64,000 nucleotides of DNA, taken from contig AODO01000020.1 of the NCBI GenBank assembly GCA_000341795.1, forward strand, positions 79,222 to 143,221, read 5' to 3'. The stretch comes from Rhodococcus triatomae BKS 15-14 (GTDB taxonomy: Bacteria; Actinomycetota; Actinomycetes; Mycobacteriales; Mycobacteriaceae). Positions 54,326-62,617 of this stretch are shown here, piece after piece (position 1 is the stretch's first letter; each line of letters starts with the position of its first letter). The notes below the pieces were generated by a model. It saw only the letters and a list, made by a program, of their open reading frames with translations, did no database searches and was not told the origin of the DNA. The translations under genes were made by a program, and so were the position numbers.

Positions 54326-56137
54326 ATGGCGACAGGGCTCGGACTGACCGTCGGCTCGATGCAGTCGACCGCGGCGCTCGCCGCCGATCCGGCGGCGCGG
54401 GGAGACGGCACGGTGCCCGACCCGCAGACGCACACCGTGCGGACGGCACTCGCCCTGGACGGGTCGAGTGTGTCGCTGCTGCACGAGGGCGACGCCGCGG
54501 CCGTCGTCGTGTCGGGCTTCGCGAACCGGGTCGGGGATCCGGTCGCGCTGATCGCCGACGACGGCAGCACCCACACCGGTACGGACCTGGTTGCTGCGAC
54601 GGTGCGGTGCCTGGTCGACACGGCACCGGCCACGGACGCGGTGGCGGTGGCCCACCCGGCGGTGTGGACGGGTCACCAGGCGGACATGCTGTCCGACGCG
54701 CTCGGCCGCGAGGGTCTCCCGGACACCGTTCTCGTCACCGAACCGCAGGCCGCCGTCGGGTGGATGCGGTACACGCATCCGTCGACGGACGACGCCCCGA
54801 TCGTCGTGTACGACCTCGGCGCCGGTTCGCTGGACGTGACCGTCGTCCGGCCGGCCGAGAATCCGGAGATCCTCGGGACACCACTGAGATCGGAGGAGTA
54901 CTCGGGATCCGCGTTCGACCACATGGTGCTGCAGCACGTCCTGGGCGCCCTCCCGGACGGCGTGGACGGGATCGATCCGTTCGAGCCCGCGACGGCTGCC
55001 GCGCTGACGGACCTGCGGGCGCGGTGCCGCGTCGCGAAGGAGGCACTGTCCTCGGACACCGCGACCGTCGTCGGCGTGGACCTGCCCGGAGTGCGTTGCG
55101 ACGTCCGGCTGGTACGGGAGGAACTCGAGGACCTGATCCGGGAACCGCTGGCCGATTCGGTGAATGTGGTGCACGAGTCGGTCCGCGGCGCCGGGCTCGA
55201 GCTGTCCGACATCGGGTCGGTTCTCCTCGTCGGCGGAAGTTCCGCCGTTCCCCTCGTCGCAGAGCTGCTGTCGTCGACGTTACGGCTGCCGGTGGTGGCG
55301 GACGTCGACCCGGCGTCCACCGCTGCGTCGGGCGCCGCGCTGTCCGCCGCGGAATCGGCCGCGGCCGCGTGGGCGACGACGGCGGACGCCGACACGGCTG
55401 CGCTCGCCGCACTCGGCGCCACTATCGGCGCCACACCCGCACCGGCCGCACCCGAGGCCACCACCGCGAGCCGGACGACGATCACCGGCTCCGACAGGGG
55501 CGCCGGCATGACCACCGCGAAGAAGGCTGCTCTGATCTCCGCTGCCGCAGCGGCGATCGCGGTGCTCGCGGCGGGCGGTCTCTCCCTCGGTACCGGCGCC
55601 TTCGGTCCGGCGTCCGGCTCGACGTCCGGCGCCGCAACCACCACTTCCCCCGCCACACCGGGAGCGTCCGGCACAGGATCCGCGGCACCGACCACGGCCG
55701 GGGCTCCCGGCGACGCGGCCACGGCCGGTGGTGGCAGTGCCGTGACCGGCGCGGCGAACGTGCCTGCCGGAACCCGGCCCGGTTCGTCCGGCACCACGAA
55801 CGCGGTCTCCGTCGCCGGAACCACGGGTGCGAAACCCGCCGATCCGGCGGCGGCGACCAACGGGTCCGCTCCCACCCAGGCGGCGACGGTGGCACCCGCC
55901 CCCGCAGCACCCGTCTACACGCCCCCGGCCCCCGCCCCCGCGCCCGCACCGAGTGGCGGCGGAACCGGCGTCGGCCAGGACGTCGGCGATGCCGCCGCGG
56001 GTGCAGGCCAGGGCCTCGGCAATGTCGTCGGCGGCGTCGGCGACGGCCTCGGCGGCGTGGTCGGCGGTGTCGGTCAGGGCCTCGGCGGAGTCGTGGGCGG
56101 CGTCGGCGGCGTCGTCGGCGGAATCCTCGGCCAGTGA
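54326..56137 (+). CDS. Membrane-anchored Hsp70-like ATPase with a Gly-rich tail
   Basis: A 603-residue protein. Residues 1-350 form an actin/Hsp70-type nucleotide domain: a degenerate phosphate-1 loop (GLGLTVGSMQST), phosphate-2 VVYDLGAGSLDVTVV and an adenosine motif VLLVGGSSAVPLV. There is no canonical Hsp70 substrate-binding domain; instead there is one membrane segment (AALISAAAAAIAVLAAGGLSL near 400), a Thr/Ser/Ala/Pro-rich region and a Gly/Val repeat tail (GGVVGGVGQGLGGVVGGVG). GGGAGAAG precedes ATG 54326. It diverges from iniB. The function is unknown; the N-in topology would put the ATPase in the cytoplasm and the tail outside. Confidence 0.82.
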   Translation: MATGLGLTVGSMQSTAALAADPAARGDGTVPDPQTHTVRTALALDGSSVSLLHEGDAAAVVVSGFANRVGDPVALIADDGSTHTGTDLVAATVRCLVDTAPATDAVAVAHPAVWTGHQADMLSDALGREGLPDTVLVTEPQAAVGWMRYTHPSTDDAPIVVYDLGAGSLDVTVVRPAENPEILGTPLRSEEYSGSAFDHMVLQHVLGALPDGVDGIDPFEPATAAALTDLRARCRVAKEALSSDTATVVGVDLPGVRCDVRLVREELEDLIREPLADSVNVVHESVRGAGLELSDIGSVLLVGGSSAVPLVAELLSSTLRLPVVADVDPASTAASGAALSAAESAAAAWATTADADTAALAALGATIGATPAPAAPEATTASRTTITGSDRGAGMTTAKKAALISAAAAAIAVLAAGGLSLGTGAFGPASGSTSGAATTTSPATPGASGTGSAAPTTAGAPGDAATAGGGSAVTGAANVPAGTRPGSSGTTNAVSVAGTTGAKPADPAAATNGSAPTQAATVAPAPAAPVYTPPAPAPAPAPSGGGTGVGQDVGDAAAGAGQGLGNVVGGVGDGLGGVVGGVGQGLGGVVGGVGGVVGGILGQ

Positions 56138-56169
56138 ATTCGTCCACCGACATCGGGAGGGAGACCGTC

Positions 56170-58632
56170 ATGCCCACACAGCTCGCCCGCCCGGCGCCCG
56201 CCGTCGCATCCTCGGCCGGGGCGCGGGCCCTGCTCGACGGCGTCCGATCCGGTCACCCACGCGTGTTGATCCGGGGGACGTCCGGATCCGGCAAGTCGGG
56301 GCTGCTGGCTCTGGTGCGCGACCGCATTCCCGGACCGGTCACGTCGGACCCGGCCGCGGACACGGCCCCCGGCACGGCCGTCGTGGTGGACGACGCGCAG
56401 CTGTTGTCGGCGGCGGCACTCGACACCCTCACCGTGCTCGCGAAGCGTCCCGACACGACGGTGGTGGTCGCCACGGAGCCGCGTCCGGGCAATCCCGGTC
56501 TGCAGTCGCTCGCCGCCGCTCTCGACGGCACGCTGACGTTGACCAACCTGACATCCCGCGAGGTCGCACGGCGCGCGGAAACCGTTCTGGGCGCCTCGCT
56601 CCCGCCGGCACTGGTCGCGCAGATCCATCGGCTCACGGCAGGCGTGCCGCGATCCGTCGACGCCGCACTGTCCGGGCTGAAGGACATTCCGTCGCCCGCG
56701 GTGGCGGACCGCGCGGTCGCGGCCTCGGTCGCGTCCAGCCACGCCGAGGTGATCGCGGCGATGGACCCGGCCATGTTGTGCGCGCTGTCGATTGCGATGG
56801 CCGGGGCGGGGCTCGACGCGGGCGAGCTGTCCCGCACACTCACGCTCACCGAGGAGGAGTGCCGCGACCTGGTGGACCGGGTCCGGGGCTGCGGACTGCT
56901 GCTGCCCGGGGACAACCTCGTCGCGTCGGCATGCGAACCGTTGCGCTTCGCTGTCGGGACGCAGCGGGTGGCCGGGCTGCAACTCGACACCCTGCGTGTG
57001 AAGGTCGAACTCGGCACGCTCGACGTCACCTCCGCGCGCGCATTCGCCGCCGTCGGGATCACCGACCCGGACCTGGCCGAATACCTGTGCGCCCAGGCTG
57101 CTCTCGCGGCTCCCCGGCTGGCGTCCGCGCTGTACGAGGAAGCGGTGTGGGCGGGCGCCGACGCCGACGCCCTCGCCCTTCGTCGCGCGGAGGCCGCCGG
57201 GCTCGCCGGGGACCTGGCGACCGCCGCCCGGCTCACCGACACACTGCTGGAACGAGCGTCGACGACACCCGACCCCGAACTGGCGGCCGCCGTGCGCATC
57301 GCCGCGAGCATCGCCGCTCACCAGGGGATGCTGGTGCGCAGCGCAGACCTGTACGAGTGGCTGGGACCGGACCGGCTCGGCATCGACCGGCCGATCGCCG
57401 AGTCGGTACTGCTGACGGCGGGCCGTCCCGATGCGGCGGACGCGGCGGCGGCAGGCGGGACGGACGCACCCCCGACGTCGACGACCGCCGCGGAAACGCT
57501 TCTCGCGCAGGGGTTGCGTCAGTCGGTCGACGGCTCGACCGCTGTGGCCCTGAACTCGATGACCCGCGCGGTGTCCCTGTCCGCCACCGCAGCCCGGCCT
57601 CGACTGCTCCCCGACACCGGCGCGGCGGTCGCCGCGCTGACCGCGATGCACTGCGGCGAACTGGATCGCGCCGCCACCGTCCTGGCGAGGGCGGCCGACA
57701 CCGACCCCGACTCCGGAGTCGCGCACAACAGGCACAGGCTCCTGGCAGCATGGGTGTCGATGCTGCACGGCGATCTCGACGCGGCGACCCGGACCGTCGA
57801 TGCCCTGCCCGCGGTCGCGGCGCGTCCCCGCGACGCACTGTTCGCCGCTGCACTGCGCGTGGGTGTGGCGCGGCGCGGCGGTGAGATCGGTGCGCTGCAC
57901 CAGGCCTGGGACGCGGCCGGTTCCGTCGTCGCCGAGCACTCGGTTGATCTGCTGAGCCTGCTGCCGCTCGGTGAACTGTGGCTGGGCGCAGCACGTCTGG
58001 ACGCGACCCATCGGGTGGCGCACCTCGTCGACCAGGCGCGCGAGCTGCTGACGCGGCTCGGCGAGCCGATCCTGTGGGCCACTCCGCTGCACTGGTACGG
58101 CGTTCAGGTCGCGATCGTCACCGAGTCACCCGCCGACCTCGTTCCCCACGCCCACGCGCTCGGCGTCGCTGCCGAGAGCAGCTCGTACGCTGCGGGTCTC
58201 GCACGCGCGGGACGCGCCTGGCTCCGGGTGCTGCAGGGCGAGACCGATGCCGCGGAGGTACAGCAGGCCGCGACGGGTCTCGGCGCGATCGGACTGCCGT
58301 GGGACGGCGCCCGATTGGCGAGCGAAGCGGCGCTGCGGGTCGGGGACACGACGACGGCCACCGCGCTGCTCCAGGTGGCGCGCGCCCTGCGCCCCGCTCC
58401 CACCGACCGTGACGGCGCCCCCACCCCCACGGTCGGTGCGACGCTCACCGAACGCGAATCCGACGTCGCGCGACTGCTGGTGACGGGACTGACGTACCGC
58501 GACATCGGATCCAGGTTGTTCATCTCGGCGAAGACGGTCGAACACCACGTCGCCCGGATCCGCCGTCGGCTCGGTGCGCAGTCCCGGTCCGAGATGCTGT
58601 CCATGCTGCGCGCGATGGGCCACAACGCCTGA
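56170..58632 (+). CDS. ATPase-containing LuxR-type transcriptional regulator
   Basis: An 820-residue regulator of the large LuxR/MalT-like type. A P-loop (GTSGSGKSG near residue 40) and Walker B (AVVVDDAQLL) open an AAA/STAND-like module, a long TPR-like helical region follows, and the C-terminus is a LuxR helix-turn-helix (LTERESDVARLLVTGLTYRD... AKTVEHHVARIRRRLGA). GGGAGGGAG precedes ATG 56170, 32 bp after the Hsp70-like gene, so they form an operon. In M. tuberculosis I recall a comparable LuxR gene (Rv0339c) beside iniBAC, so this one probably controls iniBAC. The signal is unknown. Confidence 0.85.
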   Translation: MPTQLARPAPAVASSAGARALLDGVRSGHPRVLIRGTSGSGKSGLLALVRDRIPGPVTSDPAADTAPGTAVVVDDAQLLSAAALDTLTVLAKRPDTTVVVATEPRPGNPGLQSLAAALDGTLTLTNLTSREVARRAETVLGASLPPALVAQIHRLTAGVPRSVDAALSGLKDIPSPAVADRAVAASVASSHAEVIAAMDPAMLCALSIAMAGAGLDAGELSRTLTLTEEECRDLVDRVRGCGLLLPGDNLVASACEPLRFAVGTQRVAGLQLDTLRVKVELGTLDVTSARAFAAVGITDPDLAEYLCAQAALAAPRLASALYEEAVWAGADADALALRRAEAAGLAGDLATAARLTDTLLERASTTPDPELAAAVRIAASIAAHQGMLVRSADLYEWLGPDRLGIDRPIAESVLLTAGRPDAADAAAAGGTDAPPTSTTAAETLLAQGLRQSVDGSTAVALNSMTRAVSLSATAARPRLLPDTGAAVAALTAMHCGELDRAATVLARAADTDPDSGVAHNRHRLLAAWVSMLHGDLDAATRTVDALPAVAARPRDALFAAALRVGVARRGGEIGALHQAWDAAGSVVAEHSVDLLSLLPLGELWLGAARLDATHRVAHLVDQARELLTRLGEPILWATPLHWYGVQVAIVTESPADLVPHAHALGVAAESSSYAAGLARAGRAWLRVLQGETDAAEVQQAATGLGAIGLPWDGARLASEAALRVGDTTTATALLQVARALRPAPTDRDGAPTPTVGATLTERESDVARLLVTGLTYRDIGSRLFISAKTVEHHVARIRRRLGAQSRSEMLSMLRAMGHNA

Positions 58633-58645
58633 CCGCCTCGCACTC

Positions 58646-58684
58646 GGCGTCGGTGGCGCTCAGCGCGCGAGTACCACCGACGCC
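58646..58684. terminator. Bidirectional hairpin between the LuxR and encapsulin genes
   Basis: Perfect 11-bp arms (58646-58656, 58674-58684) with a 17-nt loop. The encapsulin stop codon (58660-58662) lies in the loop, and the LuxR gene ends 14 bp before. Confidence 0.7.
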
Positions 58685-59463
58685 TCCGAGGTGAGAGCCG
58701 AGAAGGTCAGCGTCTCTTCGAGGAACAGCGTCACCTCGGTGGCGGTGTGACTGTCGTAGCCGATCGAGAGGTCGACTCCGAGGGTCAGCTGGTTGTCCCC
58801 GCCCCGGGTGGACAACACGAAGCCGCCACGGACCGCCGGTGCCCACACGATGTCACTGACCAGGTTCTTCAGGTGGTCGAAAACGGGATGTCCCTCGTCG
58901 CGGGTCTCGCTGACGGCGGTGTACGCATCCGCGTCGAGGACCAGTGCGTACGGCCCCTCGACACCGGCGAGGCGCAGCGCCGACAGTGCCGACACCACGG
59001 CATCGGGCACGGCGAGCGGATCCTCCGGCAACTGCAGCACGGGGTTGCTCGACGACGGCCCGAGACCCAGGATCCCCGCCTCCTCGTAGCCGGCGAACAC
59101 CGCACGGTCCTCCGCGAACGCGATCGCCTTGGCGGCATCCTTCACCGGCTGCCAGTCCGAGTCCAGCGACCCGCGAGCGACGTCGTCGATCTCGGCGCGG
59201 CTCAGCGTGAACGGGAAACGCAACTCGACCAGGGGGTGGACCTCGCGGAGCTGGGCGCGAATCCGACTGTCGGAGGACGTGATCGGCTTCACCCGGCCCA
59301 GGTTGTGCGCCGAGTACGAGTAGCCGTGCGGTCCGTCGACGTCGACGACGCGCCGACCCGCGACGTGCCGCTTGAAGGTGCGGGTCGCCTCCTCCCCGAT
59401 CTGCTCCCATGCCGCGTCGGTGACCGGCGCGAGCTGGCGGTGCAGATTGCTGGACTGAGTCAT
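58660..59463 (-). CDS. Family 1 encapsulin shell protein
   Basis: A 267-residue HK97-fold shell protein of the linocin/CFP29 family that self-assembles into a nanocompartment. Recognisable parts are NLHRQLAPVTDAAWEQIGEEA at the N-terminus, GRRVVDVDGPHGYSYSAHNLGR and the C-terminal DLSIGYDSHTATEVTLFLEET. AGGAG lies 7 nt before ATG 59463, which overlaps the DyP stop by 4 bp. The upstream DyP gene provides the cargo. Confidence 0.95.
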   Translation of the reverse strand: MTQSSNLHRQLAPVTDAAWEQIGEEATRTFKRHVAGRRVVDVDGPHGYSYSAHNLGRVKPITSSDSRIRAQLREVHPLVELRFPFTLSRAEIDDVARGSLDSDWQPVKDAAKAIAFAEDRAVFAGYEEAGILGLGPSSSNPVLQLPEDPLAVPDAVVSALSALRLAGVEGPYALVLDADAYTAVSETRDEGHPVFDHLKNLVSDIVWAPAVRGGFVLSTRGGDNQLTLGVDLSIGYDSHTATEVTLFLEETLTFSALTSEASVVLAR

Positions 59464-60488
59464 TGAGCTACTCCTTTGAGATTGCCGATGTTCAGTGAGG
59501 TTCCGTACCGGGATGTCAGGTCCTCGGGCTCGAGCAGCGCCTCCGCGGCGGCCGGTTCCGGATCGGCCAGGGACTCGAGGACGTCGACGCTCGGCACGAA
59601 GAACAGCGTGCCGGTCACCGCCGTCGAGAAGTCGAGAATGCGGTCGTGGTTGCCCGGCGGGTCGCCGAGAAACATGTGCCGCAGCATCTCCTCGGTGACG
59701 TCGGGACTCTTCGCGTACCCGATGAAGTAGGTGCCGAACTCGCCGGCCTCGATGTCACCGAAAGCCATGTTGGCGCGCAGGATCTCCCGTTCCTCCCCGT
59801 CCGCGTCGACGATGGTGTTCAGGGCGACGTGCGAATTCGACGGCAGCGACTCGAGCTCGATGTTCTCGAGCTTCGTCCGGCCGATGACACGCTCCTGGTC
59901 CTCCGTCTTCAAACCACCCCAGGAGTCCATGTCGTGCAGGTACTTCTGCACGATCGCGTAGCTTCCCCCGGCGAACTCGGGGTCCTCGTCGCCGATCACC
60001 GCGGCGTCCTGCGCGCCGCCCTCGGTCGGGTTCTCCGTCCCGTCGACGAATCCCAGCAGGTCGCGGGCGTCGAAGTAGCGGAAGCCGGTCACCGCGTCGA
60101 CCACTGTCGCGGCGTCGCCGAGCGCGTCACGGATCTGTCGGCCCAGTTCGAAACAGAGGTCGTGGCGCGACGCCTTGATGTGGAACAGCACGTCACCGGG
60201 TGTCGCGGGCGCGCGGTGCACCGGGCCCTCCAGTGGGACGAACGGGTGCAGGTGGGCGGGTCGGGTCGCCTTGCCGAGCCGATCCCAGAAGTCCGAGCCG
60301 ACACCGACGACACATCTCAGTGACCCGGCGAGCTCACGGAATCCCACGGCCCGAACCAGGCTTCCGACGTCCGCCGCGACTTCCGCCACCGTCGTCGCAT
60401 CGGACCGTTCCGGGCCGGCCGTCACCACCAGGAAGAGCGCCGAGGCGGTGAGCGGCTCCAGGAGCTGTTGGGCTGCAGGTCTACTCAT
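59460..60488 (-). CDS. DyP-type peroxidase, encapsulin cargo (DypB type)
   Basis: A 342-residue heme peroxidase. The GFVDGTENP motif holds the distal Asp; further conserved parts are RANMAFGDIEAGEFGTYFIGYAKSP and the C-terminal FVPSVDVLESL. The last residues (TSLNIGNLKGVAQ) form a flexible extension matching the encapsulin-targeting consensus (S-L-x-I-G-x-L-K-G), so it should be packed in the shell encoded downstream. ATG 60488 follows TGGAG. Substrates could be dyes, lignin-like phenols or manganese, as for R. jostii DypB. Confidence 0.95.
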   Translation of the reverse strand: MSRPAAQQLLEPLTASALFLVVTAGPERSDATTVAEVAADVGSLVRAVGFRELAGSLRCVVGVGSDFWDRLGKATRPAHLHPFVPLEGPVHRAPATPGDVLFHIKASRHDLCFELGRQIRDALGDAATVVDAVTGFRYFDARDLLGFVDGTENPTEGGAQDAAVIGDEDPEFAGGSYAIVQKYLHDMDSWGGLKTEDQERVIGRTKLENIELESLPSNSHVALNTIVDADGEEREILRANMAFGDIEAGEFGTYFIGYAKSPDVTEEMLRHMFLGDPPGNHDRILDFSTAVTGTLFFVPSVDVLESLADPEPAAAEALLEPEDLTSRYGTSLNIGNLKGVAQ

Positions 60489-60706
60489 GGCACTCCAGAC
60501 GTGTCGGCGGCGCACGCGTACGGGACGAGCCTACCCAGGCACGGGGACCGGGACCCACCCGGCGGACCACCCCTCCGGTCTCGGCACACTGCCCGTCGGG
60601 GCGGCCGATTAGTGTGGCGCGTCGGCGCCGAAGTACGGCGCGCGCGCTCGTCGACCACCGCGACAGCATCGAAGAACAAGGCGAACCAAGGACAGGGGTG
60701 TGTGGA

Positions 60707-62506
60707 ATGACCGTCGGGCACGGGATCGGACTGGGCGTCGGCAACACCGACGCAATCGCGATCCTGCAGTCGTCCGACGCGCCGCTGACCGACCGACCGG
60801 TGCTCGTCCAACCTGCGACCCTGCAGATCTCCGCGACGGCCGCCCGGCTCGGAGCTCCGCGCACCGAACCGGGCGTGATCAGTGGGTTCCTCGGCGCCGT
60901 CGGCGACCCCGACGGTCTGATCGACGCGGACGGCACCCGCTATCTCGCGGAGGATCTCGTCGCGACCGCGACCGCGAGCCTGATCGCCACCGCCAGCAGG
61001 CAGTTCCCCGGATTCCCCGCCGACTCGGCGCGCGTCGCGGTCCACCCCGTCCGGTGGAACGAATCCCAGGTCGGCGCGCTGCGTGCCGCCTTCGACCGCG
61101 GGGGCCTCTCGGCGGTGCGGCTGACATCCGACGCCGTCGCCGCGGCCGCCTGGTTCGAGGCCACCCAGACGCCGCCCGGCGAGGGAGTCGTCGCGGTGTG
61201 CGACTTCGGTGCGAACGGCCTGACCGTGTCACTCGTCCGCACGGAAGGTGACGAGCCGCGACTCGTCTCGTCGACCTTCTCCTCACTCTTCGGCGGCGAC
61301 AGCGTCGACGGACTCCTCGCCGACCACGTCATCGGTCTCGCCGACCACGTCCTGGGTGTCACCCACCCCGACCACACCGATTCCGACGCCGGCCGCGACC
61401 TGTTGCTGGACCGTTGCCACGCCGCGAAGGAACGTCTGTCCGCGGTCGACGCCGTGACGATCCCCGTCGACCTCGGTTCCGTCGGCGAGGTGTCGGTGAC
61501 CCGGTCGCAGTTCGCCGACCTCGTCCGCGAGTTCCTCGACGGCGCGCTGGCGCTGATCGCGGAGACACTGGACGGTGACGTGGTGCGCGGGGTCCTGCTC
61601 ACCGGTGGCGGTGCGGCGATCCCGTCCCTGGCGGAGCTGGCGGCATCCGCACTCCCCGCGCCGGTCGTCGTCGCCGCGCATCCGACGCGGACGGCGGTCC
61701 ACGGCGCCGCGATTCTCGCGGCCGGCATCGTCGGCAGCGCCACTCCCCCGGCCGCACCCGTCGCGGGCAGTGGCCTCGACGGCACCCTCACCGACCGCCT
61801 GCCCGTCGTCGAGCCACCGCGCCGCCCCCTGGCGTTCACGGAGTCGGCCATCGGGGACCCGGTTCCGGTCGCGGAGACGGCCGTCCGTGCCGCGCCTGCG
61901 CGCGATGCGTCGACACCCAGCCGCCGCGCTCTCGTCGCCGCCGGAATCGCCCTCTTCCTTCTCGTCGTGACGATCGCAGGCGCAGCGGCGGCGACACGCG
62001 GCGGCAACGGCGGAACCACCCCGCTCCCGGGCACCACTCCCGCCGTACCGCCGGCACCGGCTGCCACGACACCGGCCCGCGCGACCGCGACCACGACCAC
62101 CCGGTCGGCCGCCCCGACGACACCGCGCTCCGCCACGACCGTTCGGTCACCTGCGAGCGCCGCGACCACGGCGCCGCCGGTCGCCACGACGCAGCGTCCG
62201 TCCGCGGCCGCCACCCCCACCGTGACCACGCCACCTCACGGGACCACCCACGAGCAGGATCCGGACGACGGGACGACAACGCCCGAGACCACAACGGACG
62301 AGACGACCACGCCGGAGACCACGACTCCCGAGACCACGACTCCCGAGGCGACCGAGACGACCACGGCGGAGGCGACCACGCCCGAGGTCTCCGTCGACAC
62401 GGGTAGCGAGATCGCGGCCTCGGAGACCGAGCCGGAGCCGCCCGCCGAGTTGGAGACCGTGACCGCGTCCGAGCCCGACGCGGAACTCGAACCCGGGGCG
62501 CAATGA
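60707..62506 (+). CDS. Second membrane-anchored Hsp70-like ATPase with a Thr/Pro/Glu tail
   Basis: A 599-residue protein built like the one at 54326: an actin/Hsp70-type nucleotide domain (phosphate-1 IGLGVGNTDAIAIL, phosphate-2 AVCDFGANGLTVSLV, adenosine VLLTGGGAAIPSL), one membrane segment (ALVAAGIALFLLVVTIAGAAAA near 420) and an outer low-complexity tail, here Thr/Pro/Glu-rich with repeated TTPETT units and an acidic end. No substrate-binding domain is present. ATG 60707 follows a long spacer; GTG starts are possible. It diverges from the DyP gene and precedes a secreted protease. Confidence 0.8.
   Translation: MTVGHGIGLGVGNTDAIAILQSSDAPLTDRPVLVQPATLQISATAARLGAPRTEPGVISGFLGAVGDPDGLIDADGTRYLAEDLVATATASLIATASRQFPGFPADSARVAVHPVRWNESQVGALRAAFDRGGLSAVRLTSDAVAAAAWFEATQTPPGEGVVAVCDFGANGLTVSLVRTEGDEPRLVSSTFSSLFGGDSVDGLLADHVIGLADHVLGVTHPDHTDSDAGRDLLLDRCHAAKERLSAVDAVTIPVDLGSVGEVSVTRSQFADLVREFLDGALALIAETLDGDVVRGVLLTGGGAAIPSLAELAASALPAPVVVAAHPTRTAVHGAAILAAGIVGSATPPAAPVAGSGLDGTLTDRLPVVEPPRRPLAFTESAIGDPVPVAETAVRAAPARDASTPSRRALVAAGIALFLLVVTIAGAAAATRGGNGGTTPLPGTTPAVPPAPAATTPARATATTTTRSAAPTTPRSATTVRSPASAATTAPPVATTQRPSAAATPTVTTPPHGTTHEQDPDDGTTTPETTTDETTTPETTTPETTTPEATETTTAEATTPEVSVDTGSEIAASETEPEPPAELETVTASEPDAELEPGAQ
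62271..62390. repeat. Short Thr/Pro/Glu coding repeats
   Basis: Imperfect tandem units of 15-18 bp encode the TTPETT-type repeats in the outer tail of the second Hsp70-like protein. Confidence 0.7.
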
Positions 62507-62513
62507 GCAGAGA

Positions 62514-62529
62514 ATTCCTGACAAGGAAT
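62514..62529. promoter_or_regulatory. Inverted repeat ATTCCT-GACA-AGGAAT
   Basis: Perfect 6-bp arms right after the Hsp70-like stop (62506) and 89 bp before the protease start. It could be an operator of the protease or a weak transcript end; evidence is limited to the symmetry. Confidence 0.35.
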
Positions 62530-62617
62530 ACTGCGACCAGGAGTTACCGACGCCACAGCGCACTTTCCCCTAGGGTGGGGCGTCGTCGTCCGTCCGAACG
62601 CCTCCAGAAGGGTTTTC

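Noticed and set aside
54128..55875. Minus-strand open frames opposite the first Hsp70-like gene
   Set aside because: The plus strand has recognisable nucleotide-binding motifs and a ribosome binding site; the opposite frames show no family motif.
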